Assembly: GCA_934589225.1 (NCBI GenBank)
Contig: CAKTNS010000023.1
Location: 1-43,775, forward strand
Direction of reading: 5' to 3'
DNA: 43,775 bases
DNA from: an uncultured Oscillospiraceae bacterium
GTDB lineage: Bacteria > Bacillota > Clostridia > Oscillospirales > Oscillospiraceae
A program made the position numbers and the translations under genes. Below the pieces are notes generated by a model that was not told where the DNA came from, did not search any database, and worked only from the letters and a program-made list of their open reading frames with translations. Positions 7,648 through 16,411 of this stretch are shown in pieces (the first letter of the stretch is position 1; every line of letters starts with the position of its first letter).

Positions 7648-9241
7648 GAACGAACAGTGGTACCGGATGCGGCACTGGGAATGTATGCGCCGAAGCGCCA
7701 AGGAGCAGGTGGAGCCGGCTTCCGGGTGGCTCTTTAACGCCATTGCCAACAAGCACGCCGAGGCCATGGACAACTTCCCCCGGCCCAATGTGCTGCCCCG
7801 GGAGGAGGACGATCAGGCCCTGGCCCAGGCCCTGGGCAGCATCCTGCCGGTGATCTTGCAGCAGGAGGACTTTGAGGAGGTCTACGACCGGGTCATGGAT
7901 GACAAGCTCAAGGGGGGCACCGGCATCTACGGGGTCTTCTGGGACCCGGAAAAGCTGGGGGGACTGGGAGACATTGCCCTGAGCCGGGTGGATGTGCTGA
8001 ACCTCTACTGGGAAAGTGGCATCACGGATTTGCAGCAGTCCCGGAACCTATTCTATCTGCGGATGGAGGACAACGACCGGCTTCTGGAAGCCTACCCCCA
8101 GCTGGAGGGAAAGCTGACGGGGGAACTGGATGCCGGACAGAAGCCCCAGACCGAGGATCGGGTGGACACCACGGACAAGTCCACCGTCATCGACTGGTAC
8201 TATAAAAAGACCCAGCAGGGAAGACCGGTGCTCCACTACTGCAAATTCGTAGGGGACACGGTGCTCTTCGCCACGGAAAACAGTCCCGACTACCGGGACC
8301 GGGGGTGGTATGACCATGGGCTCTACCCCTTTATCATGGACCCTCTGTTCCGCACGGCGGGAAGCCCCTGCGGTTTTGGCTACATCGATGTGGCCAAGTC
8401 CGCCCAGGAATATGTGGACCGGGGCAACCAGGCCATTTTGCAGAACATGCTTTCCTCCGCCCGGCCCCGGTATTTTATCCGGGTGGACGGGGCGGTGAAC
8501 GAAGAGGAATACGCGGACCTGAGCCGGGATTTCATCCACGTAGACGGCAACCTGGGGGACGACAGCATCAAGCCCGTGGGCAGCATGGGCCTCAGCGACA
8601 TCTATGTGTCCGTGGTCAACGGGAAGATCGATGAGCTGAAGGAGGTCACGGGAAACCGGGATGTTTCCAACGGCGGCACAGTTTCCGGCGTGGTGGCGGC
8701 CTCGGCCATTGCGGCCATGCAGGAGGCGGGCTCCAAGCTCAGCCGGGACAGCGGCATGGCCTCCTACCGGGCCTTCCGGAAGGTGTGCCTGATGATGGTG
8801 GAGCTCATCCGGCAGTTTTACGAGCTGCCCCGGTGCTTCCGGATTTTGGGCAGTCGGGGCAGTCAGGAGTTTATCAGCTTTTCCAACGCCGGGATGAAGC
8901 CCCGGCCCCGGGGCATGGAGCTGGGGGTGGAGCTGGGCAGCCACACGCCCCTGTTCGATGTGGAGATCGGGGCGGAAAAGCAGAGCCCCTATTCCAGACT
9001 CAGCCAGAACGAAATGGCCATGCAGTTTTACACCGCCGGGCTCTTTGACCCCGCCCGGTGGGACCAGGCGGTGGGGGCCCTGGAAATGATGGATTTTGAC
9101 GGGAAAAATAAGGTGCTGCAATACGTCCGGGACAACGGCGGCAAGTACCTGGCCCGGCAGCAGGGGGAAATGCTTCGGCTGCGAAACGAACACAATTTGC
9201 GGGAAAGAATGGCTGTGGCCAACGCCGCAAGCCCGGTATAA
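7544..9241 (+). CDS. Phage portal protein
   Basis: A 565-residue protein placed between large terminase and scaffold/capsid genes, the standard position of the dodecameric portal through which DNA enters the head. The start MEKKNVIGPEEL at 7544 has GGAG 7 bases upstream; the longer frame from 7496 is within terL. The early helical part (residues 10-50, with WYRMRHWE), the central stem-like region around ELKEVTGNRDVSNGG, and the helical ASAIAAMQEAGSKLSRDSGM segment resemble portals of short-tailed phages. Intact and of normal length. Confidence 0.85.
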   Translation: MEKKNVIGPEELRKARQTLNRYRQGKANLERRVIENEQWYRMRHWECMRRSAKEQVEPASGWLFNAIANKHAEAMDNFPRPNVLPREEDDQALAQALGSILPVILQQEDFEEVYDRVMDDKLKGGTGIYGVFWDPEKLGGLGDIALSRVDVLNLYWESGITDLQQSRNLFYLRMEDNDRLLEAYPQLEGKLTGELDAGQKPQTEDRVDTTDKSTVIDWYYKKTQQGRPVLHYCKFVGDTVLFATENSPDYRDRGWYDHGLYPFIMDPLFRTAGSPCGFGYIDVAKSAQEYVDRGNQAILQNMLSSARPRYFIRVDGAVNEEEYADLSRDFIHVDGNLGDDSIKPVGSMGLSDIYVSVVNGKIDELKEVTGNRDVSNGGTVSGVVAASAIAAMQEAGSKLSRDSGMASYRAFRKVCLMMVELIRQFYELPRCFRILGSRGSQEFISFSNAGMKPRPRGMELGVELGSHTPLFDVEIGAEKQSPYSRLSQNEMAMQFYTAGLFDPARWDQAVGALEMMDFDGKNKVLQYVRDNGGKYLARQQGEMLRLRNEHNLRERMAVANAASPV

Positions 9242-9253
9242 GGAGGAAAAACC

Positions 9254-9595
9254 ATGATCCATACCCATTTTTTTAGAGACAAAGCCACGGACACCCTGGA
9301 AATGGAAATGCAGGGCCACGCCGAAACCGCCCCCAAGGGCCAGGACCTGGTCTGCGCGGCGGCCACCATGCTGGCCTATACCCTGGCCCAGTCGGTGCAG
9401 TTTTTGTATGAGCAGGGGCAGTTCCTGAAAAAGCCCAGCATTCAGCTCATGGACGGCTACGCCAGAATCGTGGCCCAGCCCAAGCCGGATGCGCTGGCAG
9501 AGACCCTGATGGCCTATTGGGTGACCCAGGCGGGGGCCTTCGTATTGGAGCGGAACTACCCCGGGGCCCTCAGCCTCATGACCATGGAGGTATGA
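9254..9595 (+). CDS. Prp-like cysteine protease in the capsid operon
   Basis: A 113-residue protein with the signature of the ribosomal-processing cysteine protease Prp (YsxB family): GHAE at 21-24 and KGQDLVCAA at 28-36, giving a His22/Cys34 catalytic pair at the same spacing and positions as reported for Staphylococcus aureus Prp. The host enzyme trims the N-terminus of ribosomal protein L27 and, in phage 80alpha, also trims scaffold and capsid proteins. Here the gene sits inside the head operon, between portal and scaffold. Both downstream proteins carry an L27-like LQLFAE near the N-terminus, which makes them the likely substrates. AGGAGG precedes the ATG by 7 bases. Confidence 0.85.
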   Translation: MIHTHFFRDKATDTLEMEMQGHAETAPKGQDLVCAAATMLAYTLAQSVQFLYEQGQFLKKPSIQLMDGYARIVAQPKPDALAETLMAYWVTQAGAFVLERNYPGALSLMTMEV

Positions 9596-9597
9596 GG

Positions 9598-10353
9598 ATG
9601 ATTGATAATTATGTAAACTACCGGACCTTGCAGCTGTTCGCGGAAGCGGCAGGTTCGGAGTCGGGCGTAACTGAGGTGGGCGCCCAGCCTCAAGCCGAAG
9701 CCCCGACCCAGGGCCGGGAGGACTTCGAGAAACTGATCCAGGGCCCATACAAAGAGGCCTACGATGCCCGGGTACAGAGCATTCTGCGGCAGCGGCTTAA
9801 AAACAGCCGGGAAACGGCGGAAAAATTCGCCGCGGCCCAGCCGGTGCTAGAGTACATGCAAAAAGCCCTGGGCATGGAGGGCCAGGACTACGGGGCCATG
9901 GAAAAGGCCCTGCGGGAGCGCCTGCCTGAACAGCCGGAGCCTGCCGAGCAGCAGCGGCAGACCCAGGATATTCAGGCAGGGGCAGAACAAATGCTTGCCC
10001 AATGGCACAGCCAGGCCCAGACCATCCGGGAGACCTACCCGGACTTTGACCTGGAACGGGAAATGCTGGACCCGGGGTTCCGGCAGCTGCTTCGTGCCCG
10101 TGTGGATATGCAGACGGCCTATGAGATCCGCCATAAAGAGGAGATCATCCCCGCTGCCATGGCCTACGCGGCCCAAAGGGTAGAGAAGCATCTGGCGGAA
10201 AAGCTCCGGTCCGGCGGCAACCGTCCCCCGGAAAACGGTCTGACCCCCTCCGGCACGGCCCCCCTGGGAAACCGGGTGGAAAAGCTCAGTCGGAAGGAAC
10301 TGGCGGAGCTGTGCCGCAGGGTGGAGCGCGGCGAGCGCGTCAGCTTTGCTTAA
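9598..10353 (+). CDS. Capsid scaffold protein (putative)
   Basis: A 251-residue, Gln/Glu/Ala-rich, mostly helical protein directly before the major capsid gene, the usual place and make-up of an internal scaffold. I chose the ATG at 9598 because GGAGG lies 7 bases upstream; the ATG at 9592, which overlaps the protease stop, is too close to that site. The N-terminus MIDNYVNYRTLQLFAEAAG contains LQLFAE at residues 11-16, the likely Prp cleavage site. Coiled-coil segments run through about 50-190 and a basic end (RVEKLSRKELAELCRRV) may bind capsid protein. Confidence 0.78.
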   Translation: MIDNYVNYRTLQLFAEAAGSESGVTEVGAQPQAEAPTQGREDFEKLIQGPYKEAYDARVQSILRQRLKNSRETAEKFAAAQPVLEYMQKALGMEGQDYGAMEKALRERLPEQPEPAEQQRQTQDIQAGAEQMLAQWHSQAQTIRETYPDFDLEREMLDPGFRQLLRARVDMQTAYEIRHKEEIIPAAMAYAAQRVEKHLAEKLRSGGNRPPENGLTPSGTAPLGNRVEKLSRKELAELCRRVERGERVSFA

Positions 10354-10380
10354 ACAAACAACAAAATAAAGGAGAACGCT

Positions 10381-11400
10381 ATGGAAATGAACATGTTACA
10401 GCTGTTTGCGGAGAATCCCCAGGTCAATGTGACCACGGATGCGGGCCTTTCCGCGGAGAACAAGACCTTTTATGACCGGGCCCTCATCGAAGAGGCGGGT
10501 CCCAACCTGATCCACGGCCAGTTCGGCCAGAAGCGGCCCATTCCCAAAAACGGAGGCAAGCGCATCCAGTTCCGCCGGTATGCAGGGCTCCCCAAGGCCC
10601 TGAAGCCTCTGACCGAGGGCGTGACCCCCGAGGGCCGGAAGCTCAGCGCCACTGCCGTGGAGGCGGAGGTGAACCAGTACGGCGACTTCGTGTGTTTGTC
10701 CGACGTGCTGGACCTGACCGCCATTGACAATAACGTGCTGGAAGCCACCAAGGCCGTGGGCCGTCAGGCGGGCATGACCCTGGACACCATTACCCGGAAC
10801 GTCTTGCAGTCCGGCACCAATGTGTACTACTGCCCCAAGGTGGATGCCGCCGGAAAGCAGACCCCTGTTGAAGATCGGGCCCAGCTGGACAAGACCTGCA
10901 CCCTGACCGTGGATGTTGTCAAGAAGGTGGCTGCCATGCTGAAGGCCGCCAACGCCCCCAAGATCGCCGGGGACTATGTGTGCATTCTCCATCCCTACGT
11001 GGCCTACGACATCATGTCCGACCCACGTTGGGAGGAAATGCACAAGTACGCCACCCCCGAGAACATGTATGAAGGGGAGATCGGCCGCATTGCCGGTGTC
11101 CGCTTTGTGGAGACCTCCGAGGCGGCGGTGTACAAGGGCACGGAAAACGACTGCCCCCAGGGTCTGGCGGTGTTCGGCTGCCTGTTCCTGGCAGATGGCG
11201 CCTACGGTGTGACGGAGGTCACCGGCGGAGGCCTCACCACCATCATCAAGCAGCTGGGCTCTGCCGGTACCGCGGACCCTCTGGACCAGCGCAGCACCGT
11301 GGGCTGGAAGGCCCTTCAGACCGCGGAGATCCTCATGGAGCCCTACATGGTCCGGGTGGAGTGCTGCTCCGCCTTCTCCCCCACGGCGGAAGCCAACTAA
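10381..11400 (+). CDS. Major capsid protein, N4-gp56 type
   Basis: A 339-residue coat protein resembling the N4-gp56 major capsid family: GLSAENKTFYDRALIEEA, then RIQFRRYAGLPKAL-PLTEGVTP, and the domain with NQYGDFVCLSDVLDLTAID. The N-terminus MEMNMLQLFAENPQVN has LQLFAE at residues 5-10, matching the scaffold and clostridial L27, so the first nine or so residues are probably removed by the protease encoded two genes upstream. GGAG lies 6 bases before the ATG. The gene is followed by a large palindromic element before the operon resumes. Confidence 0.88.
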   Translation: MEMNMLQLFAENPQVNVTTDAGLSAENKTFYDRALIEEAGPNLIHGQFGQKRPIPKNGGKRIQFRRYAGLPKALKPLTEGVTPEGRKLSATAVEAEVNQYGDFVCLSDVLDLTAIDNNVLEATKAVGRQAGMTLDTITRNVLQSGTNVYYCPKVDAAGKQTPVEDRAQLDKTCTLTVDVVKKVAAMLKAANAPKIAGDYVCILHPYVAYDIMSDPRWEEMHKYATPENMYEGEIGRIAGVRFVETSEAAVYKGTENDCPQGLAVFGCLFLADGAYGVTEVTGGGLTTIIKQLGSAGTADPLDQRSTVGWKALQTAEILMEPYMVRVECCSAFSPTAEAN

Positions 11401-11563
11401 GGGAAACTCTGAATAAATCGTCTGCGGCTGAGCGGCGAATCTTTTGCCCCCAGACTGCGGTTTGAAAAATGGGAAATACATACAGTATTCCCACATTTTC
11501 CAAACCTTGCCTGGAGCCAAAATCTTTCGCCGTCAGCTCTTGCCGATTTAATCAGAGCTTCCT
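11401..11563. repeat. Large imperfect palindrome (MITE-like) inside the phage operon
   Basis: Starting immediately after the capsid stop codon, two arms of about 80 bases are imperfect inverted repeats of each other: the left arm begins GGAAACTCTGAATAAATCG and the right arm, read on the other strand, begins GGAAGCTCTGATTAAATCG. CGGCGAA, TTTTG, GTTTG and GGGAAATAC/GGGAATAC blocks are conserved further in. It encodes nothing. The operon continues intact beyond it. Confidence 0.8.
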
Positions 11564-11582
11564 AAGGCTTGACCCCAAACAT

Positions 11583-11603
11583 CCCCGGGCCGTGGGCCCG
11601 GGG
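11583..11603. other. GC hairpin before the post-capsid genes
   Basis: CCCCGGGCC (11583-11591) and GGCCCGGGG (11595-11603) form a perfect 9-bp stem with a 3-base loop. No T run follows, so it is more likely an mRNA stability or attenuation element between high-level capsid and lower-level downstream genes than a full terminator. Confidence 0.5.
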
Positions 11604-11628
11604 GAATAGAAGAAAAGGAGCGTTATTT

Positions 11629-11850
11629 ATGGAAGAAAAAGTGACCATTCGGATGCCTTTGACCCGGGAAGAGCGGGAGGATGTGTTTGTGGGCATCAAC
11701 GGCAAGACCTGGCTGATCCAGCGGGGCGTGGCGGTGGAGGTGCCCCGGAATGTGGCCAAGGTGCTCTCCCGCCGGGAAAAGAGTCTGGCCCAGGCCATGG
11801 CCTTTGAGGCCCAGGCGGCCCAGCCCCTGCAGAGCCTGGAGGGCCGATAA
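11629..11850 (+). CDS. Small phage protein, unknown
   Basis: A 73-residue protein (starting MEEKVTIRMPLTREEREDVF) with AAAAGGAG 8 bases before the ATG at 11629. The frame upstream of this ATG lies in hairpin sequence. The middle, GINGKTWLIQRGVAVEVPRNV, is a beta-hairpin motif often seen in small proteins encoded right after the capsid gene in clostridial prophages. No function can be assigned. It abuts the next gene without a gap. Confidence 0.7.
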   Translation: MEEKVTIRMPLTREEREDVFVGINGKTWLIQRGVAVEVPRNVAKVLSRREKSLAQAMAFEAQAAQPLQSLEGR

Positions 11851-12216
11851 ATGACGGTGCGGGAGGTCATGGAGGCTACGGACCGGCGGCGGCCCAACCT
11901 GTACAGCCGGGAGGAGAAGCTGCGCTGGCTGGAGGAGGTGGAGGCCATGGTCTGGGGCGCCCTGGAGGCCTTTCACGCCGTATCCGGCCCCTACCCGGGG
12001 CTGCGGCAGGAGGATTGGCTGGGGAAAAAGCTGATGCTGCCCCAGGCCTTTACGGGGCTGTATTTCCTGTGGCTGGAGGGCTCCATCTACTATGCTGACC
12101 AGGAATTTTCCCTTTACAACAACGCCATGAGCCGGTTCAACGCCTTGTGGAAGGAATTTTTCGCCTGGTGCTGCCGGACCATTCCCCAGCCGGGAAAGGC
12201 CCTGCGGTATCTGTAA
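11851..12216 (+). CDS. Putative head-tail adaptor
   Basis: A 121-residue, mainly helical and aromatic-rich protein that starts directly after the previous stop, with GGAGGG upstream. Size, helix content and position after the capsid gene fit a portal-adaptor or head-completion protein, but no specific motif settles it. Confidence 0.55.
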   Translation: MTVREVMEATDRRRPNLYSREEKLRWLEEVEAMVWGALEAFHAVSGPYPGLRQEDWLGKKLMLPQAFTGLYFLWLEGSIYYADQEFSLYNNAMSRFNALWKEFFAWCCRTIPQPGKALRYL

Positions 12217-12235
12217 AGGAAAGGGGGAATGGGCT

Positions 12236-13942
12236 GTGGAAATGCCTATGCTGAAGCGGGTCTGGAGCCGCCGCCATACGGTGGATGCCTTCGGAGGCCT
12301 GAACCGGGGGGCCCGCATCGGAGACGGGGAGTTTTCCCGGATGGAAAATCTCTGCGCCGACTTTTATCCCGCCCTGGGCCCCCGGCCGGGCCGGGTGCAG
12401 ACGGAAATCCGGAATGTGACGGCCCTGGGGGCGGGGGAGGGCCTGTGCTACACCCAGGGGAAATACCTGGTGCTGCCGGACCGGCAGGTGGATTTGGGGC
12501 TGACAGAGGAAGGGCCCAAGAAGCTGGTGACCATGGGGGCCTATGTGCTGGTGTTCCCGGATAAAAAATACGCCAGCACCGTAGACCCCTCGGACTTTGG
12601 GGCCCTGGAGGCCTGCTTTCCCGGGGATACCCCTGTGACCATGACCCCCTGCAGCCTGGAGGGGGCAGACCGGGTGCCAGGCTTCGTCCAGCCCACGGAG
12701 CCCCGGGAGCCCGGCAACAAGGCCTTGTGGCTGGATACCTCCTCCAGCCCCCAGGTGCTCAAGGAATGGTCCGCCGCCTCCGGCCTCTGGGTCACGGTGC
12801 AGACCGCCTATGTGCGGCTCTCCGCCCCGGGCATCGGAAAGGACTTTCGGGTCTATGACGGCGTGACCGTCAAAGGGGCGGGGGACTTGGACGGAGGGAA
12901 CGCCCTGTGGCAGGTCACGGAGGACAGCCTGGTGATTTCCGGCGTTCTGGGCCGGAAAACCACCGTAGAGCGGGGGCTGCAGGTGCTGCGGCAGGTGCCG
13001 GACATGGACTTTGTGACGGAGTGCGGCAACCGGCTGTGGGGCTGCCGCTTTGGCCCCGGGGCGGAGGGGAAAGCCGTCAACGAGCTCTACGCCTCCAAGC
13101 TGGGGGACTTTAAGAACTGGAATTGCTTTATGGGCCTGTCCACCGACAGCTACACCGTGGGCGTGGGCAGCCAGGGCCCCTTTACCGGGGTGGTGACCTA
13201 TCTGGGCACCCCCATCTTCTTTAAAGAGGACTGCCTGTACAAGGTCTATGGCAGCTACCCCGGGGCCTTCCGGGTCCAGAGCACCGTGTGCCCCGGGGTC
13301 CAGCAGGGCTGCGGGGAGAGTCTGGCCATTGTGGGCAACTCCCTGTTTTACAAGGCCCCCATGGGGGTCTGCGTCTACGATGGGTCCCTGCCCGGAGAGG
13401 TGGGCAAGGCCCTGGGGAATCCGGGGAGCCGGGAGGCCGTAGGGGCCGGATTTGGAGACCGGTATTTTTTGAGCCTCCGGGAGGGCTCGGAGGAAGGGCT
13501 CTACGTGCTGGACACCCGCCTTGGCCAGTGGCACCGGGAGGAGGGGCTCCATGCCCGGCAGCTGCGGTTCTGCCAGGGCAGGCTCTACGGCCTGGACCGG
13601 GACGGAAACCTCTGGATTTTGCGGGGAGAGGACAGTCAGGAGCCGGTTGCCTGGTCTGCCCAGACCGGCCGGATCTCCGGCTGGGACGGGAAAAGCCAGA
13701 TTTTAACGGGGCTGGAACTGCAGCTGATGCTCTCCCGCCGGGCCCATGCCCGGGTGCTGGTCCGGTATGACGATGCCGGGGCCTGGGAGACCGTGGGCAC
13801 CATGACCGGCACGGACCGGCGGTTTTTCCTGCCGGTGCGGCCCAAGCCCTGCGGACATCTGGAGCTGCGGCTGGAGGGGGTGGGAGACATGCGGCTGTTC
13901 TCCCTCACCCGCATCTACCGTCAGGGAAGGAGCGGCCTATGA
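12236..13942 (+). CDS. Putative phage tail hub or needle-type protein
   Basis: A 568-residue beta-rich protein read from GTG at 12236, chosen because AAGGAAAGGGGG lies 8 bases upstream; ATG at 12242 is the alternative. It has no signal peptide or membrane segment. Repeated short beta units with Gly-Asp/Asn turns (for example FGDRYFLSLREG, LYVLDTRLGQWHRE, LYGLDRDGNLWIL) suggest a beta-propeller, as in tail hub proteins of short-tailed phages. It overlaps the next gene by 4 bases. Function is inferred from size, fold appearance and position. Confidence 0.55.
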   Translation: MEMPMLKRVWSRRHTVDAFGGLNRGARIGDGEFSRMENLCADFYPALGPRPGRVQTEIRNVTALGAGEGLCYTQGKYLVLPDRQVDLGLTEEGPKKLVTMGAYVLVFPDKKYASTVDPSDFGALEACFPGDTPVTMTPCSLEGADRVPGFVQPTEPREPGNKALWLDTSSSPQVLKEWSAASGLWVTVQTAYVRLSAPGIGKDFRVYDGVTVKGAGDLDGGNALWQVTEDSLVISGVLGRKTTVERGLQVLRQVPDMDFVTECGNRLWGCRFGPGAEGKAVNELYASKLGDFKNWNCFMGLSTDSYTVGVGSQGPFTGVVTYLGTPIFFKEDCLYKVYGSYPGAFRVQSTVCPGVQQGCGESLAIVGNSLFYKAPMGVCVYDGSLPGEVGKALGNPGSREAVGAGFGDRYFLSLREGSEEGLYVLDTRLGQWHREEGLHARQLRFCQGRLYGLDRDGNLWILRGEDSQEPVAWSAQTGRISGWDGKSQILTGLELQLMLSRRAHARVLVRYDDAGAWETVGTMTGTDRRFFLPVRPKPCGHLELRLEGVGDMRLFSLTRIYRQGRSGL

Positions 13943-14415
13943 TGGGGGCAGAGTGGCTGCGGCTGCCCAGCATTCAGGAGGGCACCCCGGAGAAGCAATT
14001 GCACGCCATCCGGAATTACCTGTTCCAGCTCTCCGAGCAGCTGCAATACGCCCTTTCCCACGGGGAGAGCCAGGCGGAGCCGGACCGGGAGGGGATGCTC
14101 CGGACCCTTCTGAATTCCGGGGAGTTGACGGGCACATTGACGGCCCTGACGGAAAAACGGCTGGAGGGCCGGTACCTGAGCGGGGACAGCTGGGAAGCGG
14201 ACAGACGCAGGGTATCGGAGGAACTATCAGGGGTTTTGTGTCGCCTGGGGGCCTTGGAGGATCAGGCGGCACCGGAAAGCCCCATAGACTGCGGCTTTTG
14301 CAGTCCGGGCACCCCGGGGGTGCAGACCCAGCAGGGGGACCGGGTGACATATGAAGAGCTGTACCACCCGGCCCAGCCCTTTAGGTATTTGCCGGACGGA
14401 CATTGGCGGGTATAA
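13939..14415 (+). CDS. Phage structural operon protein, unknown
   Basis: A 158-residue protein whose ATG overlaps the previous TGA. The N-terminal half is a helical segment (EKQLHAIRNYLFQLSEQLQYAL) typical of small tail-associated coiled coils; the C-terminus has a CGFC pair and an aromatic end. No family is recognised, and it is assigned to the structural set by its place in the operon. Confidence 0.6.
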   Translation: MMGAEWLRLPSIQEGTPEKQLHAIRNYLFQLSEQLQYALSHGESQAEPDREGMLRTLLNSGELTGTLTALTEKRLEGRYLSGDSWEADRRRVSEELSGVLCRLGALEDQAAPESPIDCGFCSPGTPGVQTQQGDRVTYEELYHPAQPFRYLPDGHWRV

Positions 14416-14424
14416 GGAGGAAGT

Positions 14425-15063
14425 ATGGAAGAAAAGAAACGAAGGGAGTATACACCCACCGACCAGGTGGAGCAGGCCCGGCAGGAGGCTCTGGCCAGCG
14501 ACCGGAAGCAGCCCGGGGCCTATGTGTCCCGGTGGCAGCAGCAGTTGGACGCGGCCATGGAGAAAATTTTGAACCGGGAGGCCTTTTCCTATCAGTTAAA
14601 CGGGGACGCGCTCTACCGGCAGTATAAAGACCAGGCCCTGCAAAACGGCCGTCTGGCCATGCAGGACACCCTGGGCCAGGCGGCGGCCATGACCGGCGGC
14701 TATGGCAGCTCCTACGGCCAGACCGCGGCCCAACAGTCCTACCGGCGGCATATGGAGGATTTGTCTGACAAGGCTGCCCAGCTTTACGACAAGGCCCGGG
14801 CGGAGTATGACCGGCAGGGCCAGGCGGACAAGGAAAAATACGCCATGCTGCTGCAGCGGGAAAACGGCAGCCAGAACCAGTATAAGGAGGCTCTGGCTGC
14901 CTGGCAGGCGGAAAACCAGCGGCTCTGGAACCGGTATGACCGGGAGCGAACCGCGGACTATCAGTCCTACCGGGACCAGGTGTCGGACAGCCGCTGGCAG
15001 CAGGAATTTGAGGAAGCCCAGCGGCAGTTCTATGACCAGCTGGTCAGAAGATTCGGCTGGTAA
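14425..15063 (+). CDS. Gln/Tyr-rich helical virion protein candidate
   Basis: A 212-residue, highly charged, Gln/Ala/Tyr-rich protein with AAGGAGG in front. Long helices (LYDKARAEYDRQGQADKEKY and similar) flank a Gly/Ser hinge (GGYGSSYGQ). There is no membrane segment. Composition and place after the tail genes fit an internal ejection or pilot protein of a short-tailed phage, or a chaperone. I cannot distinguish these from sequence. Confidence 0.5.
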   Translation: MEEKKRREYTPTDQVEQARQEALASDRKQPGAYVSRWQQQLDAAMEKILNREAFSYQLNGDALYRQYKDQALQNGRLAMQDTLGQAAAMTGGYGSSYGQTAAQQSYRRHMEDLSDKAAQLYDKARAEYDRQGQADKEKYAMLLQRENGSQNQYKEALAAWQAENQRLWNRYDRERTADYQSYRDQVSDSRWQQEFEEAQRQFYDQLVRRFGW

Positions 15064-15073
15064 AGGAGAGACC

Positions 15074-16411
15074 ATGATTTTATCGACCTTGAACCGGCCC
15101 CTGGTGGTATCCGGGGACAAGTTGGGAAGCCCCCTGACTCTGACCCTATCGGCCGGGGGCGCCCCTCTGACCGTTGCCTACCGCTGCGGCACCCGGCAGG
15201 GGACGGTGGCGGAGAAAACCCAAAACACCAGCCTGACCTGGGTGCCTCCGGTGGAGCTGGCGGAGGAATACCCGGCATTGCAGCGCATCCCCGTGGAGAT
15301 GACGCTGACTTTGTACCGGGGGGAGGAGCCGGTGGAGACCCGGCAGGAGTATCTGCTGTTAGAGCTTCCCCAAGAGGAGCGACCCCAGGGGAAGCTGGTC
15401 ATCACCGATGACACCGGCACCCAGGCCCTTTGCGGGGGCTTCGTCCAGGGGGTGTCCCGGGCGAAGGTTTCGGTGGAGGCCCGGGGCAGCGCCGGGGCCC
15501 CCATTGCCCGGTGCCGCCTGACCTGCGGGGGCCTGGGGGGAAGAGGGACAAAGGTGATTTTTCCCCTTCCTCAAAGCGGGCTGATCCCGGTGCGGGCAGA
15601 GCTATGGGACACCCGGGGCAGACAGGTGACCTTGGAGGGGAATCTCACGGTACTGCCGAGAATTGCCCCCCAGGGGGCCATTTTATCCCTGGAAGAATGC
15701 GACGAAGCCGGGGCGGCCCAACCCGGCGGGGAATGGTGGAAGGTCCACGCCATGGGCCGTGTCACCGCCCTTTCGGGGGTGACACCGTCGTTTATGCTGA
15801 AAGGAAAAACGGATACCGGGGAAGAGACCTCCTGGGATCTGGGGCAGGAGCCCCAGATGGATAAAACCCTGGTAATCCCCAAGGTCCGGGACCTGACCCT
15901 TCTGGCAGGGGACGGCCTGGAGACTCTGGAATTTCCCTGGGGGAATGGGCCGCTTCTGGATCTGGACATCCCCCACCGGGCCCTGGGCCTGGGCTGCCGG
16001 GGGACCGGGGCCAATACCGTTTCCCTGGGAATGTTGGTGGACTTCCGGGGAAACCGGCTGCAAGGGCTGCCTCCGGGGCAGGAGGCGGGGGAGCCCCTGA
16101 CCATGGGCCAGGCGGAGGCGGGGTATTTAAGCCCCAGGCTCCTTTGGGAGAACCCCAGCCCCCTGGAGCCCTTTCTCCCGGGAACGGTCCCGGCGGAGGG
16201 GGCGCTGTTTGCCATTGAGACACTGGAAGGGCCCGATGGGCCCAGATTCTGGGAAATCGTGGGGGCCTTCGGCTGTCTCCGGGGCCGGGAATCCAGCCGG
16301 GCGGTAACGCAGGAGCCCGGGGTGCTGTCCTTTGAACAGGGGGCACCGGACAACAGCCACGCCGTGCCCCTGAAAATTCTCCGGCTGCTGCCGGGAAAGG
16401 AGGGCCTATGA
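15074..16411 (+). CDS. Putative phage tail or receptor-binding protein
   Basis: A 445-residue protein. I placed the start at the ATG at 15074, with AAAGGAG 6 bases upstream; the longer in-frame reading from 14702 runs out of frame through the previous gene. It is beta-rich with repeated Ig-like strand patterns in residues 1-270 and an aromatic, loop-rich C-terminus. Position just before the lysis-region genes suggests a tail fibre or spike component. No enzyme motif is visible. It overlaps the next gene (ATGA). Confidence 0.5.
   Translation: MILSTLNRPLVVSGDKLGSPLTLTLSAGGAPLTVAYRCGTRQGTVAEKTQNTSLTWVPPVELAEEYPALQRIPVEMTLTLYRGEEPVETRQEYLLLELPQEERPQGKLVITDDTGTQALCGGFVQGVSRAKVSVEARGSAGAPIARCRLTCGGLGGRGTKVIFPLPQSGLIPVRAELWDTRGRQVTLEGNLTVLPRIAPQGAILSLEECDEAGAAQPGGEWWKVHAMGRVTALSGVTPSFMLKGKTDTGEETSWDLGQEPQMDKTLVIPKVRDLTLLAGDGLETLEFPWGNGPLLDLDIPHRALGLGCRGTGANTVSLGMLVDFRGNRLQGLPPGQEAGEPLTMGQAEAGYLSPRLLWENPSPLEPFLPGTVPAEGALFAIETLEGPDGPRFWEIVGAFGCLRGRESSRAVTQEPGVLSFEQGAPDNSHAVPLKILRLLPGKEGL

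Noticed and set aside
8048..9748. 566-codon minus frame over portal and scaffold genes
   Set aside because: It spans several genes in antisense, is Gly/His/Pro-rich and lacks any domain; shadow frame.
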